From NCBI RefSeq assembly GCF_003390375.1, contig NZ_QUOT01000001.1, positions 2,542,001 through 2,606,000 on the forward strand: a DNA stretch of 64,000 nt, read 5' to 3'. The notes under the pieces are model-generated. The model had not been told where the DNA came from and did not search any database. It was given only the letters and a program-made list of their open reading frames with translations. This document shows positions 16,670 through 24,219 of the stretch, one piece after another. Positions within the stretch are counted from its first letter, which is position 1. Each line of letters starts with the position of its first letter. The translations under genes and the position numbers were made by a program. Source of the DNA: Thalassotalea euphylliae. GTDB lineage: Bacteria; Pseudomonadota; Gammaproteobacteria; Enterobacterales; Alteromonadaceae.

Positions 16670-17874
16670 TGTACTAGTTCAGACTTGATCTGACAGTTAC
16701 CCGTTTTTCAATCGGTGACTGTCAGTTTAGATTTGAGCTAAATTCTTCTCAGCCCAAATCGATTTTCCATCAAGTAATGTTTCAAGTGGCGTTCTGCCAC
16801 AGCACATTTTGCCCTGATGAGTTCGATCATTATTGTAATAAACCATCCATTCGTCCAGATCCTTTTGTAATTCCTCTAACGAGCCATAGAGCCTCTTACG
16901 GAACGTAACCTGATAAAACTCCTGCAATATTGTTTTGTGGAAACGTTCACAGATACCATTTGTCTGCGGTGACATCGCTTTCGTTTTTGTATGATCGATA
17001 TCATTTATTGCTAGATAAAGCTGGTAATCATGATGTTCAACCTTGCCACAATACTCAGTGCCTCGGTCTGTGAGAATGCGTAACATTGGTAGCTCGTGCT
17101 GCTCGAAGTAAGGCAAAACCTTGTCGTTGAGTATGTCAGCAGCAGTGATTGGCGTTTTCGTTGTGTAGAGCTTGGCAAATGCAACCTTGCTGTAAGTATC
17201 AACGAACGTCTGCTGGTAGATACGGCCAACACCTTTTAGATTACCCACATAAAACGTGTCCTGTGAGCCTAGGTAGCCCGGATGAGCCGTTTCTATCTCG
17301 CCACAAGCTTCATCATCGTTCTTTTTCTTCTCAAGTGCAGCAACTTGAGCATCGGTGAGAATGATGCCGTCGTTAGCGACTTTCTCTTCAAGCGCTTTCA
17401 GCCGTTTTTTGAAGTTTTCTAAGTCATGGCGCAACCAGATTGAACGCACGCCACTGGCAGATACAAATACGCCTTGCTTACGAAGTTCATTGCTGGTTCT
17501 GACTTGGCCGTGCGCGGGGTATTCAATGGCATAATCCATTACTGCTTTTTCGGTTTTTTCATCAACACGATTTTTTATATTTGGTTTTCGGCGGGACTTA
17601 TCAATAAGCGCATCAATGCCGCCATCTTCAGCCAGCTCTTGATAACGATAAAATGTATCTCGTGATACGCCCATCACTTTGCAAGCTCTGGATACATTAC
17701 CAAGTTCTTCAGCTAGGTTGAGCAAACCTGCTTTGTGTTTAATGATTGGATTGTTAGTATGAAGCATGAGAGTTACCTCTTTGTTTGTTTTGATTAAAGA
17801 TTCAGCACCTTTATCAAAACGGGTAACTCTCTACTTTTCAAGAAGATGTGTCAGATCTTGTCTGAACTAATTCA
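16670..17874 (-). mobile_element. IS481-family element copy 2 (1205 bp)
   Basis: Same termini and length as copy 1, with a 7-bp duplication GATAGTG (16663-16669 and 17875-17881). Inserted in the island integrase gene. Confidence 0.93.
16727..17767 (-). CDS. IS481-family transposase (copy 2)
   Basis: The 346-residue product is identical to that of copies 1 and 3, with the same helix-turn-helix start, DDE core (LTDRGTEY, GICERFHKT) and YYNNDRTHQGKM tail. It is intact. It is in the same orientation as copy 1, 13.4 kb away across gyrB-dnaA-mnmE. Confidence 0.93.
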   Translation of the reverse strand: MLHTNNPIIKHKAGLLNLAEELGNVSRACKVMGVSRDTFYRYQELAEDGGIDALIDKSRRKPNIKNRVDEKTEKAVMDYAIEYPAHGQVRTSNELRKQGVFVSASGVRSIWLRHDLENFKKRLKALEEKVANDGIILTDAQVAALEKKKNDDEACGEIETAHPGYLGSQDTFYVGNLKGVGRIYQQTFVDTYSKVAFAKLYTTKTPITAADILNDKVLPYFEQHELPMLRILTDRGTEYCGKVEHHDYQLYLAINDIDHTKTKAMSPQTNGICERFHKTILQEFYQVTFRKRLYGSLEELQKDLDEWMVYYNNDRTHQGKMCCGRTPLETLLDGKSIWAEKNLAQI

Positions 17875-18041
17875 GATAGTGTTTCCAACTACTCTATTTG
17901 GATCTCATCCCTAATACACTTAAAGCGCTTTTATAGCCTTCCAGAGCTAAGCTTTGAAGATATTAATGCAGAATTATTAAATGACTTTAAACAATATCTA
18001 CAAACATCTGCAAAAACTAAATCTGAATCGACCAGACTACC

Positions 18042-18866
18042 CTAGACGTTTTCTTGATTCATAAAATAGGTTTTATCATAGTCAGTTGGAGACTGATTAT
18101 TTAGATAACCATGTTTACGTTTGCTGTTATAAAACATTTCGATGTAATCGAAAATATCTTCCTTAGCTTTTTCTCTATTTTTGTATTTTCTTCGCTTGAT
18201 CCGTTCACGTTTTAGCAACTGAAAGAAGCTCTCAGCAACAGCATTATCATGGCAGTTACCTCTACGACTCATACTGAGTGATAAATTATGCTCAGCAGCA
18301 AATCGTTGCCAGTCATAACCTGTAAATTGGCTGCCTTGATCGGAATGTATAATAACCGTTTGCTTAGGTTTTCTTCGCCATACAGCAGCGAGTAATGCAC
18401 TTAAGACTAAATCAGTATGCATCATCGATTGCATCGACCAGCCAACGACTTGCCGAGAAAACAAGTCGATAACTACGGCTAAATAGAGAAAGCCTTCGTG
18501 CGTATCAATATAAGTGATATCAGTTACCCAAGCTTGATTTGGCTGTACTACATCAAACTGTCGTTTTAACTGGTTATCTGCGACCACAGAAGGCTTAGTG
18601 CCATAGTTGCCTTTGCGCTTCTTATAGCCGACTTGAGCTTGAATGCCTGATAACTGCATTAATCGATGAACTCTATTCTTTGAGCAAACTTCACCTAAAT
18701 CCAACATATCACTTTGAATTTTGCGATAACCGTAAACGCAGCCGCTTTCAAGCCAAGACTGTTTGATTAAACCCGTTAAGCGCTTGTCATCCTTAGCTCG
18801 CTTGGATTCTGGCTTTTGCAACCAAGCATGAAAGCCACTGCGGTGAACTTGCAACGCTTGGCACAT
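18042..18866 (-). CDS. IS3-family transposase OrfB (copy 2)
   Basis: The intact 274-residue OrfB, ending KTYFMNQENV. DDE residues lie in WVTDITY, HSDQGSQF and NAVAESFF. It is probably produced as OrfAB by -1 frameshifting at the AGAAAAG run at the end of orfA. This copy shows what the interrupted copy 1 has lost at its C-terminus. Confidence 0.92.
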   Translation of the reverse strand: MCQALQVHRSGFHAWLQKPESKRAKDDKRLTGLIKQSWLESGCVYGYRKIQSDMLDLGEVCSKNRVHRLMQLSGIQAQVGYKKRKGNYGTKPSVVADNQLKRQFDVVQPNQAWVTDITYIDTHEGFLYLAVVIDLFSRQVVGWSMQSMMHTDLVLSALLAAVWRRKPKQTVIIHSDQGSQFTGYDWQRFAAEHNLSLSMSRRGNCHDNAVAESFFQLLKRERIKRRKYKNREKAKEDIFDYIEMFYNSKRKHGYLNNQSPTDYDKTYFMNQENV

Positions 18867-18898
18867 CAGCTTTATGGGGTATTGGTTGAGCCGAGACT

Positions 18899-19192
18899 TT
18901 ATGAACGTGTACTTTTCTTTGACTCGCCCGCAAAGTACACGGCGGCTTCCTTTAATAGATCACGTTCTTGTTGAGTACGCTTTAGTTCTTTCTCAAGCGC
19001 TTTAATACGCTTTTCTTGCTCGGATAATTCTTGGTAGTGTTCGCTGTTACTGCCATAGCGTTTTAACCAGATATAAAGACTATTTGTCGAGATATCTAAC
19101 CGTTCTGCAACGCTTGCAACGGAGTGACCTTTTTCAGTCACTTGCTTAACGGCCTGAACCTTAAATTCTTCGGGAAATCTTTTAGCGCTCAT
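18899..19192 (-). CDS. IS3-family transposase OrfA (copy 2)
   Basis: 97 residues, identical to OrfA of copy 1: helix-turn-helix followed by a leucine-zipper-like helix. AGGAGG precedes the ATG. It binds the element's terminal repeats and multimerises with OrfAB. Confidence 0.92.
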   Translation of the reverse strand: MSAKRFPEEFKVQAVKQVTEKGHSVASVAERLDISTNSLYIWLKRYGSNSEHYQELSEQEKRIKALEKELKRTQQERDLLKEAAVYFAGESKKSTRS

Positions 19193-19253
19193 TCATCCTC
19201 CTAGGACGCAAAGTTTACAACTTATTTGTGTCTAGGAAAATCTGGTCGATTCA

Positions 19254-19539
19254 CTCAATCATTAAAAATGAGTTTAAGAAAATTTCGTTAGGTTTGAAAA
19301 ATGTATTAACTTTTGATGAATGCGTTGAGTACACAGGACTTAGTAAAGGTTACTTATACAAGCTCACGCATGCTAGACAAATTCCACATTGCAAACCTAG
19401 TGGTAAGAAGATCTACTTCTCTCGAAAAGAAATCGATAGTTGGCTTCTAAGTAATAGAGTAATGACAACAAAGGAAGTAGAATCCTATGCTAAAGAAAAG
19501 GTTGATCATCTAAATCGCGATCTAAGATCAAAAGGATGA
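19254..19539 (+). CDS. Excisionase-like HTH protein, 5' end cut by IS3
   Basis: The open frame enters from the IS3 end, so the natural start is lost. The native part reads IIKNEFKKISLGLKNVLTF and continues DECVEYTGLSKGYLYKLTH, ARQIPHCKPSGKKIYFSRKE, IDSWLLSNRV. This is the MerR/excisionase-like winged helix-turn-helix (HTH_17 type) with the wing residues PHCKPSGKKIYF. Proteins of this style are common next to tyrosine integrases of Bacteroidetes conjugative and mobilisable elements and act as recombination directionality factors. A GTG inside the IS end or an internal TTG near 19294 could start a shortened product. It ends about 135 bases before the right att repeat. Confidence 0.65.
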
Positions 19540-19674
19540 TCGATAAAACAAAGTAAAGAAAGATAAAGTTGAAAATTAGAGGAAATTTCTTTTAATTAGA
19601 TTTTCTTATCTGGTAGAGGGTCGCTAATGGCCCACCACAATCACATTAAATCACTGTATTTTATATAAATTTTA

Positions 19675-19693
19675 CTTTCTGTATTGGTAAATA
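19675..19693 (+). repeat. attR direct repeat
   Basis: Exact copy of CTTTCTGTATTGGTAAATA at 16145-16163, here followed by A, which would restore the ancestral TAA stop of mnmE. Confidence 0.88.
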
Positions 19694-19734
19694 ATCCACG
19701 ACTCAAACAGTGCGATAGTTAACATTAAAATATT

Positions 19735-19762
19735 GCTTGCTCTTCATGATTGTCGAGCAAGC
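19735..19762 (+). terminator. Possible mnmE terminator beyond the island
   Basis: GCTTGCTC pairs with GAGCAAGC around a 12-base loop. No long T run follows, so it is a weak candidate. It originally lay about 40 bases after mnmE. Confidence 0.4.
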
Positions 19763-19823
19763 ACAATTATGCCCGCGCATACGTTAAGCTCGCTTGGTTA
19801 ACTAAACTTTTATTCAGTATTGT

Positions 19824-20240
19824 TTAGCCATTATTATGATGCTTTAAACAGGTCTCAAGCATCAGTTGGTTATACTCGACCATATATTGCTTTACCTGTT
19901 TTCGCATTTCTGAACTTTCACCTTGCTGCTTTACATCCCCCATATTTGGCAAGAAGTTAGCGCCACATTTTGCTTTGTATTCTTGATAACGCGACTGGTC
20001 CGTGCCCGGAAATTGTGGTATTCGCGTCGATGTCGACAGCAAGCGAAAATCTTGATTAGCAATCGCATTAGCGACTGCATCGTTGGCCGTTATACCTTGA
20101 TAGCAGGCTTCCAGCATCTTTGATTCTTGCATTGACGCAGGTGCTAATGTTGAGTTTGTAGCTTCACTCGCCTGATCACTTTTTTGGCAAGCCGTAAGAG
20201 AAAATGCAAATAGTGCTATTATCATCGAATAGATTTTCAC
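19824..20240 (-). CDS. Small predicted lipoprotein
   Basis: 138 residues starting with a hydrophobic signal that ends in the lipobox LTAC (cysteine at about residue 18), so it is probably lipid-anchored. The mature part has two further cysteines in ACYQGITAND and AKCGANF plus one in TCLKHHNNG, and is mostly helical. Its start overlaps the stop of the metalloprotease gene by four bases (ATGA), so the two are translationally coupled and probably act together. I do not recognise a named family; a secretion accessory or inhibitor role would be guesswork. Confidence 0.7.
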   Translation of the reverse strand: MKIYSMIIALFAFSLTACQKSDQASEATNSTLAPASMQESKMLEACYQGITANDAVANAIANQDFRLLSTSTRIPQFPGTDQSRYQEYKAKCGANFLPNMGDVKQQGESSEMRKQVKQYMVEYNQLMLETCLKHHNNG

Positions 20241-23224
20241 TTGCGCTCTCCTCGTTGATAAAAGCCAACGACACGGAAACTACCTGCAACAAACAACAAT
20301 ATCGTTAACCAATAAAGGCTACCACCACCAGAGCCACCAGACTCATTAGATTCGGGCTCGACTGGTGCTGGTGTTGGCGGTTGAGGTGCAGCATTCACCG
20401 TGATATTCAATAACCCAGTGGCAGATAACCCAGAGCTATCGCTTATAGTATAAGCAATGTTTTCTTGGCCACTAAAGGTTGCCGCAGGTGTATAGCTGAT
20501 CTGATTGTTCGATATGCTAGCTTGGCCATTACCTGAATAGTCAATGCTAGTAAGAGTTAAGGTATCTCCTGCATCAGGATCTGAATCATTCGCCAATACA
20601 TCAATTAACTGATTTCCAGATCCTTGCGTTAACGTAATTGAGTCATTGTTTGTTGACGGAGGGTTGTTCACGTCAACTTCATTAACGGTAATAATCAAAT
20701 TGGCGGTATCGGTTGCCCCACTGCTATCACTAACCGTATAGCTAATCGTCTCCTCACCGGTAAAAGTAGTTGCAGGCGTATAACTGATCTGGTTATTTAC
20801 AATACTCGCTTGACCATCACCTGTATAAAGCAGTTGTGATAACGTTAAGTTATCTTGAGCATCAACATCAGAATCATTGCTAAGTACATTAATTTGTTGC
20901 GTATTGGCGCCCTGTACTAGCATTAACTCATCATCAGTTGCTACAGGTGCATCATTAACGGCTGCAACGGCCACTTGCGCGCTAAACACAGGAGTTTGCT
21001 CGCTACCTGCAACAGCACGTACTTCAATAGACAAGCTGCCGTTAAAGTTGGTATCTGGAATGACGGTCGAATCATCGACAGAGTAATTATCACCTTCAGA
21101 AATTATCAAGCTATCAGCAACTTGCCCTTGAATCGTAAAATTAGCCACAGAGAGTGTTAATTGTTGGTCTTCATCAACTGCTAACGGATTGCTCAACCCC
21201 ATAATTTCAAATGATAGCGCTTGCGAATTATTAACGCTAAATCGCCCCTCATTTACGGCAAAAAATACATTGTCGGCACAACTGACCCTAAGCCGTGCAT
21301 TATTGCTACTTAACGCCGGTAAATTAACGGTAAAGCTGCCAGTATTCGGCGCACTTGTTGCCAGGTTTACATCGAAAGTATTACCACCATCAAGTGACAA
21401 GTCTATTGCCACTGCTGCGCAGTTGATTGGGGTAAGGTCAGTACCAGCAACATTCCATTGCACAAGCTGCTCAGCACTAGTCCAACTATCATTCAGTGAT
21501 GGCTCAGTAACCGCAAACGTTTCCCCAGTATTTACCACGTTAACGACAGTATTATCAGAGGCAACCCCGCCATTGTTATCACGAACAATTAAACGAAAAT
21601 TCAAATCGCGATTAGTGGTGGCAAATGTTTCACCAAGCGTGAGGGTGCCAGAAAGCACATCGGTCAGCCTTGGAAACGTGCGGCTTGGCACTGATTGGGG
21701 AGCAAACACACGAAATAAAGGACGTTGGCCATCATCAACTTGTTCGCTAGTACCATTGCTGCCAGGACCTAAGTCAAACTGTTGCCAGTCATAAGTAAGT
21801 TCGTCACCATCTTCATCAGTACCCGTGCCGGTCAGCGTAAATGGGGTATTGGCTGGAATACTAAAGTCACTCCCAGCATCAACGACAGGGTTTCTATTCA
21901 CTTGTTCGGTACTGATTCCACAACTTGGAAAACGGGCAAGATGACTCGCCATTTGATCCATTGAATGCCCATGAAAGAATGGATCGGCCCGAAATTGAAT
22001 ATTTTGACTACCGCAAATGCCCGCATACGCCATAATAGTTGAGCCGCTGCCAACTTCATAACTGCTGCCAGCCGCGCGATTACCACCACCACAAGAATCG
22101 GTTAAGCCGTTAAACGTATGGCTAGCACCAAACTGATGACCAAGTTCGTGAGCAACAAGATCTACATAAAATGAACTCCCCGTTGGTCTAAATGATCCCG
22201 TTGCACCGCCTCCTTTGATGCTATCAATACAGACTGCGCCGAGGAATGCCAATCCGCCGCCATCAGTACCAAGTACGTGACCAACATCATAGTTGTTACT
22301 GCCAATGATGTTTGAGATCACCCGTGTTGACTCATCGCTGTCATTGTTAAGTTCATTCTGGAAAGGATCGCTTTCTGCATCAGTGAAAATCAGTTGATCA
22401 TTGTTAGCCACTAAGATCATCCGTACCGCAAGCTCTTGCTCGAAAATCATGTTAATGCGGTTAACCAGCGTCGCAAGCTCAGCCATGACGTTACTAACAC
22501 TGCCTTGGAAAAACGCCGTGTACTCTCCTGTCGTGGTAATAGCTAGTCGATACTCTTTGAGCTGCACTGGCGTACGTGCGGCTTTTACTGTTTGGTTAGC
22601 TTGTTTTGATTGTGCAAGTTCTCCGCTTAACTGACGGGTTATCTTAGGTTGATAGCGCGTTGCTGAAGCTTGCCCATGCTCAAGTGCATCTTGCTGGTAA
22701 TAACTGGTATAAATGCGGTTGTTATCAAGATATTTAGGATCGAGATAAACCAGTTTACCTTGATGGTAGAACATGCCGCGAAAGCCCGCTGGCGTAAGTT
22801 CAAATTTACCAACGTTATCAGGCTGATTAACTTGAACCCCATTAAATGTCGTAATATTGGGATACTTTTCAGCTAACGCACCATCAATAGCCCGGCTTGG
22901 CGATAAAGTAAAATTCACCAGCTCACCAGTTGGCAATGGCACACTAATAATAAAAGCTTCGGCTTGCTGAGCGCCTGTAACGGCATCAACATTGGCTGAA
23001 AGCTGAGTAAAATCAATTTGTGATAAGTACTCTTGTCTGGCGAAACTGCGCACGTTACTTTGTACATCACTGCTTGCCGACATTAAGCTGCTGCTATCGC
23101 TGGGTATATTGGCTATCGTCGTCCAAGCAGTAAATACACTGTGCACTTGTTGTTGTGTATCACTGTAGCTATGCCCTGAAACAAATAGCATCAACCACGG
23201 AATTAAGGATATTTTCTTTATCAT
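20237..23224 (-). CDS. Secreted reprolysin-like metalloprotease with GlyGly-CTERM
   Basis: About 995 residues from the ATG at 23222-23224; an ATG 15 bases upstream is also open. A signal peptide (MIKKISLIPWLMLFVSGHSYS) is followed by a propeptide-like region. The zinc site is HELGHQFGASH, at about residues 359-369, with the HExxHxxGxxH pattern of metzincin/reprolysin-like peptidases. Two tandem cadherin-like repeats follow, each with ISYTPA near its middle (SNDSDVDAQDNLTLSQ and ANDSDPDAGDTLTLTS). The C-terminus is a Gly/Ser-rich GGSGGG, a membrane helix and basic residues, a GlyGly-CTERM sorting signal normally cut by rhombosortase after type II secretion. Probably a secreted or surface protease for environmental protein. 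Confidence 0.88.
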   Translation of the reverse strand: MIKKISLIPWLMLFVSGHSYSDTQQQVHSVFTAWTTIANIPSDSSSLMSASSDVQSNVRSFARQEYLSQIDFTQLSANVDAVTGAQQAEAFIISVPLPTGELVNFTLSPSRAIDGALAEKYPNITTFNGVQVNQPDNVGKFELTPAGFRGMFYHQGKLVYLDPKYLDNNRIYTSYYQQDALEHGQASATRYQPKITRQLSGELAQSKQANQTVKAARTPVQLKEYRLAITTTGEYTAFFQGSVSNVMAELATLVNRINMIFEQELAVRMILVANNDQLIFTDAESDPFQNELNNDSDESTRVISNIIGSNNYDVGHVLGTDGGGLAFLGAVCIDSIKGGGATGSFRPTGSSFYVDLVAHELGHQFGASHTFNGLTDSCGGGNRAAGSSYEVGSGSTIMAYAGICGSQNIQFRADPFFHGHSMDQMASHLARFPSCGISTEQVNRNPVVDAGSDFSIPANTPFTLTGTGTDEDGDELTYDWQQFDLGPGSNGTSEQVDDGQRPLFRVFAPQSVPSRTFPRLTDVLSGTLTLGETFATTNRDLNFRLIVRDNNGGVASDNTVVNVVNTGETFAVTEPSLNDSWTSAEQLVQWNVAGTDLTPINCAAVAIDLSLDGGNTFDVNLATSAPNTGSFTVNLPALSSNNARLRVSCADNVFFAVNEGRFSVNNSQALSFEIMGLSNPLAVDEDQQLTLSVANFTIQGQVADSLIISEGDNYSVDDSTVIPDTNFNGSLSIEVRAVAGSEQTPVFSAQVAVAAVNDAPVATDDELMLVQGANTQQINVLSNDSDVDAQDNLTLSQLLYTGDGQASIVNNQISYTPATTFTGEETISYTVSDSSGATDTANLIITVNEVDVNNPPSTNNDSITLTQGSGNQLIDVLANDSDPDAGDTLTLTSIDYSGNGQASISNNQISYTPAATFSGQENIAYTISDSSGLSATGLLNITVNAAPQPPTPAPVEPESNESGGSGGGSLYWLTILLFVAGSFRVVGFYQRGERK

Positions 23225-23368
23225 GCGAACCGCCTGCATAATGAGTTTGCTGCGTTAAAAGTTAATGGTCGTCGCAAATTTAATGCGATTAGAACAATAG
23301 ACCTGTTAGACAGTAAAAAAGTGCTAAGATGCCGCATATATTTTTATCAGAAGTTAACCACTCTTTTT

Positions 23369-23815
23369 ATGGCATCTTTTCAAATCATTATTGGCAGCAT
23401 GCTTGGCGGTACAGAATATGTCGCGGAAGCATGTCAAGAAACGTTAGAGACCCTTGGCCACCAAGCAACCCTACATTACACACCTGAATTTTCTGAGATC
23501 GAGCAAAAAGATCAAACTTGGTTGATCTGCACATCCACACATGGCGCAGGTGACTACCCAGACAATATTCAAGCATTTGTTACCGATCTCGAAAACAGTC
23601 AACAGGATCTTATACACACTAAATATGCCGTGATCGGTATTGGTGATACTAACTACGATACCTTTTGTTATGCAGCAAAAAACTTAGATAAACTTTTAAA
23701 TTCAAAGTCTTGCGCTAAAATAATTGACATCAAAACCATTGATATCACACAAATAGACGATCCTGAAACAGCAGCGCAAGAGTGGCTTGAAACACATAAA
23801 GATCGCTTATCCTGA
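23369..23815 (+). CDS. mioC: Flavodoxin-like protein MioC
   Basis: An FMN-binding flavodoxin-like protein of 148 residues from the ATG at 23369 (E. coli MioC 147). The phosphate loop region is IIIGSMLGGTEYVAEA, with CTSTHGAGDYPDN and GIGDTNYDTFCYAAKNLD as flavin-contact loops. A frame open to 23321 is not expected in the family. Reading toward oriC with mnmG on the other side is the classical gammaproteobacterial arrangement, where mioC transcription passes into the origin. Confidence 0.94.
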   Translation: MASFQIIIGSMLGGTEYVAEACQETLETLGHQATLHYTPEFSEIEQKDQTWLICTSTHGAGDYPDNIQAFVTDLENSQQDLIHTKYAVIGIGDTNYDTFCYAAKNLDKLLNSKSCAKIIDIKTIDITQIDDPETAAQEWLETHKDRLS

Positions 23816-24219
23816 TCTTATTAAGTCTTTATCCACATTTAGATCTATAAAAAACATCAAATGTGGATAAATAGCGTATAACCCGGTTAATTAGTTATTA
23901 TTATTCAGTTGGTAAATAAATTAACAATGTGAACTGTGGATAAATAGCCTTGTTGATCATAGCTTTTACCGCACTAGATCAAACTTTGATCACAAGATCA
24001 TGATCAATTAAAGATCATGATTTATATGTGCTTTTTATGCTTATCCACAAAAAAGCGCAAAGCTAATAAGAAATAATAATAAGATCTTTATATAGATCTA
24101 AATATTTATCTCGTGATCCACAGCTGATCTTTTTACAAAAATGATCATTCCCCTGACTTTAAAAACAATGCTAAAATACGCCTCTTTTTTCCGGTGTTAT
24201 TTGTTGGGTGAGTGAATTC
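23816..24219. other. Chromosomal origin of replication (oriC)
   Basis: 404 bp between mioC and mnmG. Perfect DnaA boxes TTATCCACA lie at 23829-23837 and 24041-24049, inverted at 23862-23870 and 23935-23943, with a one-mismatch copy at 24114-24122. About a dozen GATC (Dam) sites cluster here, far above expectation. GATCT-plus-AT 13-mers at about 24083-24107 and 24126-24138, on the mnmG side, are the likely unwinding element. Box layout and flanking genes match E. coli oriC. Confidence 0.93.

Larger units (their letters stand above)
16336..18023 (+). pseudogene. Tyrosine integrase fragment, split by IS481 and cut by IS3
   Basis: From the ATG at 16336 (AGGAG upstream) the frame runs into IS481 at 16670. 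Deleting IS481 and one 7-bp duplication restores it in frame through VSNYSIWISSLIHLKRFYS and LSFEDINAELLNDFKQYLQ until IS3 at 18024. The first part (GKRKKKRKRQSLDLFIYQNP, later DLEKQKSSFFDFMENIIAEK) resembles the arm-binding domain of Bacteroidetes-type tyrosine recombinases. The second part resembles their SAM-like core-binding domain. The catalytic domain with its R-H-R-Y residues is gone. Position next to the att repeat and orientation into the island fit an integrase. Family origin is inferred from motif style only. Confidence 0.72.
18024..19253 (-). mobile_element. IS3-family element copy 2 (1230 bp)
   Basis: Complete, in inverted orientation to copy 1. Ends are TGAATCGACCAG at 18024 and CTGGTCGATTCA ending at 19253. 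No target duplication is seen. One base differs from copy 1 just upstream of orfA (GCGTCC against GTGTCC). Confidence 0.93.
16164..19693. mobile_element. Remnant genomic island at the mnmE 3' end
   Basis: A 3.5-kb stretch bounded by the 19-bp direct repeats (16145-16163, 19675-19693). It contains an integrase N-terminus directed away from mnmE, an IS481, an IS3 and an excisionase-like gene. The integrase catalytic domain and all cargo are missing. The IS3 copy lacks a target duplication (ATC outside one end, CTC outside the other), which fits an IS-mediated deletion. The island part is richer in A/T than its neighbours. Only the Bacteroidetes-like int and xis pieces hint at its source. Confidence 0.82.

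Noticed and set aside
3351..18024. Possible past inversion between the two IS3 copies
   Set aside because: Pairing flanks of copy 1 with those of copy 2 in either direction does not produce matching 3-bp duplications (CTT, CTC, GAT, GAG), so there is no support for an inversion; local deletions explain the flanks better.
20877..22876. Several 60-200 codon plus-strand frames opposite the metalloprotease
   Set aside because: They mirror a strong minus-strand gene with clear motifs and have no start signals or recognisable content.
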